Shown here: positions 15,193-24,198 of the stretch, one piece after another
Layout of the letters: every line of letters starts with the position of its first letter
Numbering within the stretch: the stretch's first letter is position 1
Assembly: GCA_900319385.1 (NCBI GenBank)
Contig: ONOG01000009.1
Coordinates: forward strand, 18,463-82,462
Direction: 5' to 3'
Source of the DNA: an uncultured Prevotellaceae bacterium
Lineage (GTDB): Bacteria > Bacteroidota > Bacteroidia > Bacteroidales > Bacteroidaceae
DNA: 64,000 bases
Notes under the pieces: model-generated
What the model was told of the DNA's origin: nothing
Database searches by the model: none
The model's input: only the letters and a program-made list of their open reading frames with translations
Position numbers and translations under genes: made by a program

Positions 15193-18183
15193 ATGAACAA
15201 GTACTCTAAACTCCTGTGTTCGCTGCTGCTCTCGGCAGCCGGCACCCCCCTGCTCTGGGCCCAGAACTCGGTTCAGAAGGTGGAACAAGTAAGCGATGGC
15301 GTCGTTCTCGAACAGGCCGTCGATTTCACCATCACGGGCACCACGCCCTTCGCCACGGCGGGCAGTGTCAATCTGATCAATCCCGACGCCGTCGTCATCT
15401 TCGAGGCCGTGCGACCGGCCAACGTGAAGAAGTCGGCGGTGCTGAGCCACATCACCATCAACGGCGAAGCGGCGAAACACGGGACGAACTGCTGGATTGA
15501 AATCCACAAGAACGGCACTATCGTCTATCCACACACCGAACTGACGTTCCAGCCGCTGACGGCCTATAGCGAGGGCGGTTTCGCAGGCACGGAGTGGAAC
15601 GACTTCATCCCTTATACTAAATATACGAGCGGCGACTGGGTGAACAACATCCGTTCGTTCCGACTCAAGCGCGGCTACATGGCCACGCTGGCCTGCAACT
15701 CCAACGGTTCGGGATGGAGCAAGGTGTTCATCGCCCAGGACAGCGATCTGGAGATCGACCTGACGAAGGTGACGTATGGCAAGTACATCGCCGGCAAGGA
15801 GGGTTTCATCCGTGTGTTCCCCTGGCGTAACGTGACGAAGAAGGGTACGGCCGGCAGCCCGGGAAACCGCCACCGCGAACTGAACACCACATGGATGTAC
15901 GGTTGGAACGGCGACGGTTGGCACGACGACTATGTCGAGCATATCCCGCAGCACCACCACGAAGGCTGGCCCTCGTGGGACGGCATCAACGGCCTGAACA
16001 CTTGTAACACCGTGCTGGGTAACAACGAGCCTGACAATCAGGGTGACGATCGCGAACAATATATCCCTGTTGCCGACATCGAATCTCGCTTGTTCGGAGC
16101 AAGCGGTACGTGGCAGAACCAAGCCTACACAGGTGGTCTGCGCGTCGGTTCACCTGCCATGTCGGGCGACGCACGAGGCAGTTGGCTTTCTACATTCATG
16201 AATCTGGCCGAACAGTACAACTGCCGTATCGACTTCATCGCCGACCACTGCTACTGGCACGACCCCGCCAGCAGTTACACTTGGCAGATGAATGAAACCT
16301 ATAACAAGTACCACCGTCCCATCTGGATTACCGAGTTCAACTATGGTGCCAACTGGACAGCATGGGAAAGCAGCGATCACAGCGGCTCAGATGCAAACCA
16401 AACCATTGAGTTGAACAACATACGAAGCATTGTCACAGCACTCGAAAACAACACCCACGTCGAGCGTTATGCTTTCTACAACTGGGTAGAGGACTGCCGT
16501 GCCCTTGTCTTCGACAAAGTAACGAGGGACAGCCAAGGAAATGTAATTTCTACTGAAACCATTTTAACCAAGACTTTCTATTGGTATAGAGACCTGATGT
16601 CCAACTCGGCCTACGACCCCATCAACGAATATACGATGGGCTGGACCTACTGTGCTCCGACCGACCTGAAGGTGAACTACTACCAGTCGTCGAACACGGC
16701 AACTCTGATCTGGACTCACCGCAACGGCAAGCAGACCGATGTGGCCTACGTGGAGCGTCGTGCCGAGGGTGAAAGTTCGTGGACGGTGATCAAGGAAATC
16801 CCGATGCCAGGTTCTATCACCATGAGCTGTCAGGACGACCTTGGCGACCTGAGCGGCCTCATTACCTACCGTGTGCGCAATGTCGATAGCGACGGCACGG
16901 AACGCCGGACGGGTGAAGCCACGATCAACATCGGCGGCAGCACGATGGGCTGCCCCACCCTGCAATACACGACGCTCAATGTGGCGAACCTCGACGAGGC
17001 TGTCAGCGTCACGTTCAAGGAGCCGTTCGAGGCGAAGCCGGCTGTGTTTGTCGGTCTGCAGACCTTCAACAACAGCTCGATAACCATCGATGGTGTGTCG
17101 TGCAGCACGGTGACCACGCCGTACTTCAAGACGACTTCGATCAAGCGCGACCAGTTCTCGTACATCGGACTTCCCTGGGCTTTGCAGACGAACAACAAGG
17201 GCGAATCGACCAGTGCGGCCGTCTATAAGAGCAAGGAGAAGATTCCGTTCATGGCCATCCCCTTCGGCAACTATACGTTCGGCAACATGAAAGTGGAAGT
17301 GGGTTCGGCCAAGATCAAAGACGAGACGGTCGAGGTCGTGTTCAACGAACCCTTCCCCGAAGGTGTCACCCCCATCGTGGTGGCTACCATCAATGCAGCA
17401 ACGTCAAACTCAAGAGCCATCATGCACAAGGTATGGAACATCACGAACACGGGCTTCAGCGCTGCCGTGATGTACGAAGATGCGCTCGTCAACAGTAGCG
17501 GCGCTCACATCGTGCCGAACGTCAACCAGACGCTCGCCTACATCGCAGCCACACCTGGCGACGCATGCGTTGATGAGGAGAACCAGGTTTACCTCGCTGC
17601 CGGTATGGGACAAAACACTGTGGTCGGAACGACAGCCTCCGAGCAGCAGTTCCAGGCAACGCTGACCGACGAGGCTGGTGAGCCCTACACCGAAGTGCTC
17701 CGCCTGATCGACCCCGTCGTCTTCTGCGACAACCAGACGAACAACCTGCCCACTCCTGTCGTGCTGCGCACCCGTGGTCTGATCACCGAGACGGGGGTTG
17801 ACGAGGACGAAGTGCCCGTGACCTATGCAACGGGCTTCAAAGTGCGCCGCGTGGTGGATGAGAGCGTGACAAAGGGCATCAACAAGGTTTCGTCGGGTAC
17901 TGCCGACGAGGTGGGTTGGATGGCTATCCACAGCAACCCCACGCCTGCATCTGCTGCCAACGACGACCCGACGCCTACTGCCATCGGCCGTGTGATCGAA
18001 GGAACGTACAGCGGCGACGAACTCGACGTGCGCGTCATCAACCGCATCGTGTATGTGAAGGGCCATCCCGACTTCCAGCTCTTCACCACGGGTGGAGCAC
18101 GTGCGGCAGCCGGTGCCACTCAGGCTCCTGGTGTCTATGTGGTCCGTGCCGGTGGAAAGACGGCGAAGATTGTTATCCGGTAA
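15193..18183 (+). CDS. Secreted glycoside hydrolase, GH128-like (Asl1-like catalytic domain), multidomain
   Basis: A 996-residue exported protein with a Sec signal peptide (MNKYSKLLCSLLLSAAGTPL...WAQ). The central ~200-470 region looks like the glycosyl hydrolase catalytic core of the Asl1/GH128 type: LGNNEPDNQ (E278, candidate acid/base) and WITEFNYG (E381, candidate nucleophile), followed by HVERYAFYNWVED. GH128 enzymes cut beta-1,3-glucans, but the substrate here is not proven. A fibronectin-type region follows (~485-585), then a large C-terminal region with two similar jelly-like segments. The tail PGVYVVRAGGKTAKIVIR resembles Bacteroidetes C-terminal sorting signals. It is monocistronic behind a long repeat-rich region. 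Confidence 0.8.
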   Translation: MNKYSKLLCSLLLSAAGTPLLWAQNSVQKVEQVSDGVVLEQAVDFTITGTTPFATAGSVNLINPDAVVIFEAVRPANVKKSAVLSHITINGEAAKHGTNCWIEIHKNGTIVYPHTELTFQPLTAYSEGGFAGTEWNDFIPYTKYTSGDWVNNIRSFRLKRGYMATLACNSNGSGWSKVFIAQDSDLEIDLTKVTYGKYIAGKEGFIRVFPWRNVTKKGTAGSPGNRHRELNTTWMYGWNGDGWHDDYVEHIPQHHHEGWPSWDGINGLNTCNTVLGNNEPDNQGDDREQYIPVADIESRLFGASGTWQNQAYTGGLRVGSPAMSGDARGSWLSTFMNLAEQYNCRIDFIADHCYWHDPASSYTWQMNETYNKYHRPIWITEFNYGANWTAWESSDHSGSDANQTIELNNIRSIVTALENNTHVERYAFYNWVEDCRALVFDKVTRDSQGNVISTETILTKTFYWYRDLMSNSAYDPINEYTMGWTYCAPTDLKVNYYQSSNTATLIWTHRNGKQTDVAYVERRAEGESSWTVIKEIPMPGSITMSCQDDLGDLSGLITYRVRNVDSDGTERRTGEATINIGGSTMGCPTLQYTTLNVANLDEAVSVTFKEPFEAKPAVFVGLQTFNNSSITIDGVSCSTVTTPYFKTTSIKRDQFSYIGLPWALQTNNKGESTSAAVYKSKEKIPFMAIPFGNYTFGNMKVEVGSAKIKDETVEVVFNEPFPEGVTPIVVATINAATSNSRAIMHKVWNITNTGFSAAVMYEDALVNSSGAHIVPNVNQTLAYIAATPGDACVDEENQVYLAAGMGQNTVVGTTASEQQFQATLTDEAGEPYTEVLRLIDPVVFCDNQTNNLPTPVVLRTRGLITETGVDEDEVPVTYATGFKVRRVVDESVTKGINKVSSGTADEVGWMAIHSNPTPASAANDDPTPTAIGRVIEGTYSGDELDVRVINRIVYVKGHPDFQLFTTGGARAAAGATQAPGVYVVRAGGKTAKIVIR

Positions 18184-18189
18184 CTTTTT

Positions 18190-18312
18190 CGTTGAACGTG
18201 AGGCGTGAAGTGATTAACGTGAAGCGTGAAGTGAACGCTACGCTGTCGTGAAGCGATGTCATCAGTCTTCACTTCACACTTCACGCTTCACGTTTCACGT
18301 TTCACGTTTAAG
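18190..18312. repeat. GTGAAGC-type inverted repeat between the GH128-like gene and ftsY
   Basis: The left half carries CGTGAAGCGTGAAGTGAACG-type units and the right half their complements (CTTCACTTCACACTTCACGC...), so the segment can fold into a long hairpin. The core GTGAAGCGATG..CATCAGTCTTCACTTCAC recurs at 60971-61010. It may act as a terminator. Confidence 0.75.
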
Positions 18313-18338
18313 CATTCAACGAATTCATAGGTCTTTGT

Positions 18339-19292
18339 ATGGGATTTTTCAACATATTCAGTAAGAAGAAGAAAGAGACGCTGGACGAAGGTCTGGCGAA
18401 AACGAAAGAGAGTGTTTTTGGGAAACTGACTCGTGCCATCGCCGGAAAGTCGAAGGTGGACGACGACGTGCTGGACAATCTTGAGGAGGTGCTCATCACC
18501 TCGGATGTCGGCGTGGACACCACGCTCGAAGTGATTCGCCGCATCGAGGAACGTGTGGCTCGCGACAAATATGTGGGTACCAGCGAACTGAATCATATCC
18601 TGCGCGACGAAATCGCAGGTCTGCTTACCGAAAACCATACCGACGACACCGACGGATTCGAAGTGCCGCAGGACCATCGGCCCTACGTCATCTTGGTCGT
18701 CGGCGTGAATGGTGTGGGCAAGACAACCACAATCGGAAAACTGGCCTGGCAGTTCAAGCAGCAAGGTCTGAAAGTGGTGCTCGGTGCAGCCGACACCTTC
18801 CGTGCAGCAGCTGTCGAGCAGTTATGCATCTGGGGCGAACGCGTCGGCGTGCCCGTGGTGAAACAGCAGATGGGCAGCGACCCCGCCTCGGTGGCTTTCG
18901 ACACTGTACAAAGTGCTGTGGCTACGGGAGCCGACGTGGTCATCATCGACACAGCCGGACGACTGCATAACAAGGTGGGGCTGATGAACGAACTGACAAA
19001 GATCCGTAATGTCATCGCGAAAGTAGTGCCGACAGGAGCCGACGAAGTGCTGCTGGTGCTCGACGGCAGCACTGGCCAGAATGCCTTTGAGCAGGCTCGC
19101 CAATTCACCAAAGCTACCGAGGTGACAGCCATGGCCATCACGAAACTGGACGGAACGGCAAAGGGTGGCGTGGTGATCGGCATCTCGAACGAATTTAAGA
19201 TTCCTGTGAAATATATCGGACTGGGCGAAGGCATGGAGGACTTACAGCCCTTCAACCGCCGTGAATTTGTAGATTCATTGTTCGGAGAATGA
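18339..19292 (+). CDS. ftsY: Signal recognition particle receptor FtsY
   Basis: A 317-residue GTPase that docks SRP-ribosome complexes at the inner membrane. It has a short N-terminal amphipathic segment (MGFFNIFSKKKKE) in place of the long acidic domain of enterobacteria. The NG domain shows G1 GVNGVGKTTTIGKLA, the DTFRAAA motif, G3 DTAGR, G4 TKLD and the GLGEGMEDLQPF closing motif. Its stop overlaps the rimO start by four bases (ATGA), so the two are co-translated. Confidence 0.97.
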   Translation: MGFFNIFSKKKKETLDEGLAKTKESVFGKLTRAIAGKSKVDDDVLDNLEEVLITSDVGVDTTLEVIRRIEERVARDKYVGTSELNHILRDEIAGLLTENHTDDTDGFEVPQDHRPYVILVVGVNGVGKTTTIGKLAWQFKQQGLKVVLGAADTFRAAAVEQLCIWGERVGVPVVKQQMGSDPASVAFDTVQSAVATGADVVIIDTAGRLHNKVGLMNELTKIRNVIAKVVPTGADEVLLVLDGSTGQNAFEQARQFTKATEVTAMAITKLDGTAKGGVVIGISNEFKIPVKYIGLGEGMEDLQPFNRREFVDSLFGE

Positions 19293-20653
19293 GAAAGAAC
19301 GCGATAGACATCGTGACGATGGGCTGCTCGAAAAATCTGGTTGATTCTGAGCGGTTGATGGCGATGCTCGAGCAGCAAGGCTACCATGTGGAGCACGACC
19401 CCGAGGAGCCTCGCGCCGAAATTGCCGTGGTGAACACTTGCGGGTTCATCGGTGACGCCAAGGAAGAGAGCATCAACATGATCCTGCAGTTCTGCCAACG
19501 AAAGCAGGAAGGCAGCCTCCGACGGCTCTACGTCATGGGTTGCCTCAGCCAGCGTTATCTCAAGGAACTGGGCAAGGAACTGCCCGAAGTGGACAAGTTT
19601 TTCGGCAAGTTCGACTGGACAGGACTGGTGGAGGAACTGAACATAAGTACAAAGTACAAAGTACAAAGTACAACGGAGAAGAAAAGTAATAACTCGTCAA
19701 CTCGTCAACTCGTCAACTCGTCAACTTGTCAACGCCACCTCACCACCCCACGCCACTATGCCTATCTGAAGATTTCTGAGGGTTGCGACCGCCACTGTGC
19801 CTACTGCGCCATCCCCATCATCACCGGCCGACACCAGTCGCGACCGATGGAAGACATCATCGCCGAAGTCGAATGGCTCGTCGGTCAGGGCGTGCGTGAA
19901 TTTCAGGTGATTGCACAAGAACTGACATACTACGGCATCGACCTCTACGGTGAGCAGAAGATAGCAGAACTCGTGGAACGCATGGCCGACGTACGGGGTG
20001 TGAAGTGGATACGACTCCACTACGCCTACCCCACGTATTTCCCCTGGGCACTGCTCGATGTCATGCGCCGCAAGAAGAACGTGTGCCGCTATCTCGACAT
20101 TGCCCTCCAGCACATCAACACCACCGTGCTGCAGAACATGAGGCGCCACATCACCAGCGACGAGACCTACGCCTTCATCGAACGCATCCGCCGCGAAGTG
20201 CCAGGCATCCATCTGCGCACGACGCTCATGGTGGGATTTCCTGGCGAGGACGACGCCGCGTTCGACGAACTGTTGGCATTTGTGCGTTGGGCACGATTCG
20301 AGCGTATGGGTGCATTTGCCTACTGCGAGGAAGACGGCACTTGGGCAGCCAAGCATCTGAAGGATGAAATTCCCGACGAAGTGAAACAAGAGCGTCTCTC
20401 TCGACTCATGCGGCTGCAGCAAAAGATTTCGGCCGAAGTACAGGCAGCCAAGGTGGGGCAGACCCTGCGCGTCGTCATCGACCGGCGCGAAGGCGACTAC
20501 TATGTCGGACGCACCGAATTCGACAGTCCCGAAGTCGATCCCGAAGTGCTCATCCCCCTCAACCAAGGCACTCTGCGTCGCGGTTGTTTCTATGACATCC
20601 GCATTACCGAGGCAGACGAGTTTGACTTGTACGGCATAAAAAATCCCCAATAG
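19289..20653 (+). CDS. rimO: Ribosomal protein S12 methylthiotransferase RimO
   Basis: A 454-residue radical SAM enzyme that methylthiolates an aspartate of ribosomal protein S12. The N-terminal MTTase domain has the cluster cysteines in MGCSKNLVDSE, NTCGFIGDAKEES and MGCLSQRY. The radical SAM CxxxCxxC is SEGCDRHCAYCAIP. A TRAM domain closes the protein. Between the two domains (residues ~119-150) lies a repetitive Ser/Thr/Lys/Asn segment encoded by two short-period arrays (19645-19672 and 19691-19733), longer than the linker I expect in this family. The frame is intact, so it is an insertion in a linker rather than a disruption. Confidence 0.96.
   Translation: MRKNAIDIVTMGCSKNLVDSERLMAMLEQQGYHVEHDPEEPRAEIAVVNTCGFIGDAKEESINMILQFCQRKQEGSLRRLYVMGCLSQRYLKELGKELPEVDKFFGKFDWTGLVEELNISTKYKVQSTTEKKSNNSSTRQLVNSSTCQRHLTTPRHYAYLKISEGCDRHCAYCAIPIITGRHQSRPMEDIIAEVEWLVGQGVREFQVIAQELTYYGIDLYGEQKIAELVERMADVRGVKWIRLHYAYPTYFPWALLDVMRRKKNVCRYLDIALQHINTTVLQNMRRHITSDETYAFIERIRREVPGIHLRTTLMVGFPGEDDAAFDELLAFVRWARFERMGAFAYCEEDGTWAAKHLKDEIPDEVKQERLSRLMRLQQKISAEVQAAKVGQTLRVVIDRREGDYYVGRTEFDSPEVDPEVLIPLNQGTLRRGCFYDIRITEADEFDLYGIKNPQ
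19645..19733. repeat. Two short-period arrays inside rimO
   Basis: Four perfect copies of the 7-bp unit AGTACAA (19645-19672) are followed by five copies of the 8-bp unit ACTCGTCA, the last with one change (19692-19731). The second unit recurs at 33703-33738 between addA and addB. Confidence 0.9.
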
Positions 20654-20654
20654 C

Positions 20655-20694
20655 CTCACCCCCACTCCCTGGGAAGGGGGAGTCCAGACAGGCA
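20655..20694. repeat. GC-rich palindromic element just after rimO
   Basis: The palindromic core CCCACTCCCTGGGAAGGGGGAGT lies within a few bases of the rimO stop and belongs to the CCTCCCC family. It could act as a terminator. Confidence 0.6.
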
Positions 20695-20746
20695 GGTTTT
20701 AATTTTTAATTTGTAATTGTTTATTGTTCATTGTTCATTCATAGCC

Positions 20747-21031
20747 ATGACTCATAAGGAATTTACCAAGCTCATGATGGAAAAGACCAGCCTCAGCAGC
20801 ATCGAAATCGCCGAGCTGCAAGCAGCCTGCTCCGACCTCATCATCCAGCAGGTGGCTCAAGGCAACACCGTCGTCTTCTCTGGCTTCGGCACCTTCGAAC
20901 AGAAGGAAAAGCCCGAACGCAAGATGTACAACCCCACCACCAAGGAATTCAAGACCATCCCTGCCCGTCAGACACTGGGATTCCGTCCCAGCAACACTTT
21001 CAAGGAAAAACTTAATGCTACCGAACCATGA
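20747..21031 (+). CDS. HU-family DNA-binding protein
   Basis: A 94-residue nucleoid protein of the HU/IHF fold. The beta-arm region reads VVFSGFGTFEQKEKPERKMYNP with the usual Gly-Phe-Gly turn, and the C-terminus gives FRPSNTFKEKL. The ATG at 20747 is chosen because an upstream in-frame ATG would add ten residues of repeat-derived sequence. Its stop overlaps the next gene, which also starts with an HU-like domain, by four bases (ATGA). The two proteins are thus translationally coupled and may form heterodimers (inference). Confidence 0.93.
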   Translation: MTHKEFTKLMMEKTSLSSIEIAELQAACSDLIIQQVAQGNTVVFSGFGTFEQKEKPERKMYNPTTKEFKTIPARQTLGFRPSNTFKEKLNATEP

Positions 21032-22605
21032 ACGAACGTATCACCGCACTCAACATCTCTGATATCCTGGCCGTCCAGCAGACGTTCCCAAAACGTGTGA
21101 CCGACTCGTTCATGCGAGCCCTCACCGAAACCATCATCGAGGGACTGCAGACCGACGGCATCGTCAAGGTACGTGGCCTCGGCACCTTCCGCATCGTCGA
21201 GGTGGAACCCCGTGAAAGCGTCAGTGTCAGCACTGGCGAACGCATTGTCATTCCCAGTTTCAAGAAACTCTCGTTCACAGCCGAAGAAAGCATCACCGAG
21301 CGTATGTCGAACACAGCCGACAGTCAGGCTGACAACTCAGATGCTGACGACATTGAAACGGTCCAGACGGAAACGGACCAGACGGAAACCCCTGACACCG
21401 ACGAACCCACAACTGAGCAGCCCGAAGCAGCAGGCGTCGCTGTGCCCGAGGTGCAAGATTTTTTCTCCGTCCTCAATGAAGACCGAGAGGAAGATACGGC
21501 CGAACCCCTTGGCGACGAGCAAGGCGAAAGCGATACACAAGACGGCTCACAAGACATTGCTTCCACAACCCAAGCCGAAAGTTCAGATACAGAAAAACAG
21601 GACGAGGCCATTGACCCCTCCGTCCCCGTCAGCGAAACACCTGCCGACACATTCTCGGGTATCGACGTGCTCATCTCTACACCCGAAAGCCTCGAGGAAC
21701 TGCACGACCAGCTCACCGTGGCACTGCTCCAGCAGCAGGAAGCCGACCATCAAGCTACAGCCGCACAGACCCGCTACGACCAAGTGCAGCTCCAGCTCCT
21801 CGAAGCCGAGCAGGGACGTGTCCTTGCCCAGCAAAAAGCCGAGCAGGCAGCAGCCGAAGTGAAGCACATCGAGCAGCTCATCCAGAATGTCGAAACCAAC
21901 CGCATCACACAGCTGGCTGAGAACAATGCCTCGCCCATCGACACTCCAGCAGAAGACGCTGCATCAGTTCAAGAAGACACAGAACTGACCGTCAGCAGCA
22001 CATCCGCTCCTGTTGCCGACATACCCGTTCAAACAGATCAGACTCAGGAACCTGACGACGAGGTCGAAAGAGAGGACGAAGAGGAAGAGGAAAAACGTAC
22101 ACCCTGGTGGCGCATACCCCTCATCCTACTCATTCTTCTGCTCGTCGGCGGTGCCTGCTACTTCATCGCCGTCAATCCGCAACTGCCCTTCCAGTGGCTG
22201 AACGACGAATCGAAAGAAGAAGTTCCAGTCACCGTCGAAGCCCTGACCCCCGAAACTCAGCCAGCCGGTACGCCTCAACCCGCCAAGGGAGAGCCATCCA
22301 CACAGCCTACACCCTCCAAGGCAGACACACCGGCCGCGACTCCTTCGCCAGCCGACCAGCCACAGCCGACTGCCGAGCATCCGCAGTCTGCATCCAAACC
22401 GCAGCAACCGTCTGAAAAGCCCAAGCAGCAGGAAGCCTCCAAGCCCCAACGCCCCAAAACACACACGGTGCGCCGCGGCGAGTCGCTCACCAAAATCTCC
22501 CTCCAATACTACGGGACGAAGGACTCCGTCCGAGCCATCATCCGTGCCAACAATTTCCGCGACCCCAACAACATCAACGAAGGTGCTGTAGTGCAACTTC
22601 CATGA
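21028..22605 (+). CDS. HU-domain / transmembrane / LysM protein
   Basis: A 525-residue protein with an unusual order of parts. Residues 1-90 are HU-like (RVTDSFMRALTETIIEGLQT, VRGLGTFRIVEVEPRESVSV). Residues ~100-215 are acidic and low-complexity. A coiled coil covers ~218-291 (Gln/Ala/Glu-rich). One membrane helix lies at ~360-380 (IPLILLILLLVGGACYFIAV). A Pro/Gln/Lys-rich linker follows, then a LysM domain at ~478-525 (HTVRRGESLTKISLQYYGTK). With a cytoplasmic N-terminus, the HU part would face DNA and LysM would face peptidoglycan, suggesting a chromosome-cell wall tether (inference). It is coupled to the upstream HU gene and to the downstream DUF3667 gene by ATGA/ATGATG overlaps. Confidence 0.85.
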   Translation: MNERITALNISDILAVQQTFPKRVTDSFMRALTETIIEGLQTDGIVKVRGLGTFRIVEVEPRESVSVSTGERIVIPSFKKLSFTAEESITERMSNTADSQADNSDADDIETVQTETDQTETPDTDEPTTEQPEAAGVAVPEVQDFFSVLNEDREEDTAEPLGDEQGESDTQDGSQDIASTTQAESSDTEKQDEAIDPSVPVSETPADTFSGIDVLISTPESLEELHDQLTVALLQQQEADHQATAAQTRYDQVQLQLLEAEQGRVLAQQKAEQAAAEVKHIEQLIQNVETNRITQLAENNASPIDTPAEDAASVQEDTELTVSSTSAPVADIPVQTDQTQEPDDEVEREDEEEEEKRTPWWRIPLILLILLLVGGACYFIAVNPQLPFQWLNDESKEEVPVTVEALTPETQPAGTPQPAKGEPSTQPTPSKADTPAATPSPADQPQPTAEHPQSASKPQQPSEKPKQQEASKPQRPKTHTVRRGESLTKISLQYYGTKDSVRAIIRANNFRDPNNINEGAVVQLP

Positions 22606-23546
22606 TGCGAATCAGACGAGTGATGTTTCTGAAAAAACTGCGTGAGCATTGGCAACACCGGCATGAACTCTGGCAGAAGTTCCGCCTCTGGCAGAAGACG
22701 CCCTATCAGGTAGCCCCCCTCTCCGACGAGGAGCACGACTGCCCCACCTGTCAGACGCACTACACCGGCAACTTCTGTCCCCGCTGCGGTCAGTGGTGGC
22801 GCATCGGTCGCTACAGTTTCCGCAACGCCTTTCTCGGATTTCTCGACATCTGGGGACTGGGCAACCGCAGCATGTTCCGCGCCATCGGCCACCTTTTCCT
22901 GCGCCCTGGCTACATGATGCGCGACTATCTGCAAGGCCGCCAACATGCCTATTTCCCTCCCTTCAAGATGTTCTTCCTCGTCACCACGCTCGGCTTTCTT
23001 GTCGATAACGGGCTGAACATCGCTGGACATAGCGACATCGAGCAACGCTACGAGCGAATCGAGCAGCGACGTGCCGAAGAGCAAGAACTCGTAGCCGAGC
23101 TGAACCGGCTGGACAGCGAGCAATCACGTGGACAACTCATCGCCAAGCACATCATCACACAGTCGTTTATCAGAATCGCAGGCTTCCAGTACGATTACCC
23201 CAACTTCTTTGTCCTCACCGTCCTGCTGTTCGTTTCCGGCTTCCTTTATCTCCTGTTCCGCCATGCTCCCAACTTCGAAGGCGGCATGCGCTACAGCGAA
23301 CTGATCGTCTCGCTCGTCTATCTCTACAACATGATTTCGCTCTACATCATTCCGTTGGAGTTTTTGCAGTTGGACGAGAGGATCCAGACCATGCCCTACC
23401 TCACCCTGCCCCTTGCCTTCTCGCAGCTCACCGGCCACAGCCTACTTCGGTCTGCCGCCTACACTCTTCTGGCTGCCTTGTTTTATATTGTACTCATCGC
23501 CCTCATGGTGGTCATCGTCGTCACCACGACGATACTCCTGACCTAA
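22602..23546 (+). CDS. DUF3667 membrane protein with N-terminal zinc ribbon
   Basis: A 314-residue inner-membrane protein. A zinc ribbon (CPTCQTHYTGNFCPRCGQ, residues ~46-63) precedes a conserved amphipathic region (FLDIWGLGNRSMFRAIGHLF, LRPGYMMRDYLQGRQHAYFP) diagnostic of DUF3667, then four or five membrane helices (about 130-150, 195-215, 235-260 and 280-310). The biochemical role of the family is not known to me. Its start codon lies in the stop of the HU-LysM gene, making the last member of a three-gene coupled operon. Confidence 0.85.
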   Translation: MMRIRRVMFLKKLREHWQHRHELWQKFRLWQKTPYQVAPLSDEEHDCPTCQTHYTGNFCPRCGQWWRIGRYSFRNAFLGFLDIWGLGNRSMFRAIGHLFLRPGYMMRDYLQGRQHAYFPPFKMFFLVTTLGFLVDNGLNIAGHSDIEQRYERIEQRRAEEQELVAELNRLDSEQSRGQLIAKHIITQSFIRIAGFQYDYPNFFVLTVLLFVSGFLYLLFRHAPNFEGGMRYSELIVSLVYLYNMISLYIIPLEFLQLDERIQTMPYLTLPLAFSQLTGHSLLRSAAYTLLAALFYIVLIALMVVIVVTTTILLT

Positions 23547-23566
23547 CACCGTTTCCATCTCATAAA

Positions 23567-23608
23567 CACAAAGAGTGCTCGGCATCGATGTGTCGAGCAC
23601 TCTGTGTG
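23567..23608. terminator. Bidirectional terminator hairpin between convergent genes
   Basis: CACAAAGAGTGCTCG (23567-23581) pairs with CGAGCACTCTGTGTG (23594-23608) in 14 of 15 positions, between the plus-strand DUF3667 gene and the minus-strand DUF4332 gene. Confidence 0.75.
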
Positions 23609-23631
23609 AAGGTGGAAAATGAATCGCGCGA

Positions 23632-24042
23632 TTAGTATTCCATCACGGCTGGCAGTTCCTTCGCCTGATCGACCATCTTCTCGACTTCCTTGAGGGCGGG
23701 AACACGGTTGGTGAGGTTCTTGGCGGCATTCACCTCCTCAAGCTTGGCCTGCAGATTGGCGGGAACGCGGTGCTTGAGTTCCTTGACGGTGTCAACGCCG
23801 GCTGCCTCGAGCAGTTCGGCAAACTGTGGACCTACGCCCTGAATGCGGTAGAGGTCGGCATGGTTGGTCCAGGTGAGAATCAGTTTCGGACTGATACCTG
23901 TTGCCTCGGCCAGTGCCTTGCGGCCAGCGGGTTTTGCACACTTTTCGAGCAGGGTGTCAGTGTCCTTCACACCTGCTGCCAGAAGCTTCTCGGCATAGAC
24001 TTCGCCAATGCCCTGAACGTCGATAATCTTGTAATTTGCCAT
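23632..24042 (-). CDS. DUF4332 / helix-hairpin-helix protein
   Basis: A 136-residue soluble protein with two helix-hairpin-helix-like motifs (IIDVQGIGEVYAEKLLAAGV at residues 5-24 and LYRIQGVGPQFAELLEAAGV at ~64-83), the hallmark of DUF4332. Such motifs often bind DNA non-specifically or mediate protein contacts. The specific role is unknown. It is transcribed alone from a clear promoter at about 24100. Confidence 0.8.
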   Translation of the reverse strand: MANYKIIDVQGIGEVYAEKLLAAGVKDTDTLLEKCAKPAGRKALAEATGISPKLILTWTNHADLYRIQGVGPQFAELLEAAGVDTVKELKHRVPANLQAKLEEVNAAKNLTNRVPALKEVEKMVDQAKELPAVMEY

Positions 24043-24094
24043 GGTAAATTAAAATTAACGATTAATATTAAATAATTAAAACAGATTAGTATGG

Positions 24095-24103
24095 GCAAAT
24101 ATA
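24095..24103 (-). promoter_or_regulatory. -7 promoter box for the DUF4332 gene
   Basis: The minus strand reads TATATTTGC, a full match to the Bacteroidetes -7 consensus, about 55 bases before the start codon. Confidence 0.65.
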
Positions 24104-24178
24104 GAGATTTTTTTGCACCAAATCACAATTTTTTGCCAAAAAAATACGGACGCACTTCGTTTTTTCGTTATTTAGGCG

Positions 24179-24186
24179 TACTTTTG
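24179..24186 (+). promoter_or_regulatory. -7 promoter box for the amino-sugar cluster
   Basis: TACTTTTG matches TAnnTTTG exactly and lies 13 bases before the ATG at 24199, implying a very short leader. Confidence 0.5.
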
Positions 24187-24198
24187 TAATCTGAAACG

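Noticed and set aside
19289..20653. Frameshift or disruption of rimO by repeats
   Set aside because: The reading frame is open through both arrays and all cluster-binding cysteines are present.
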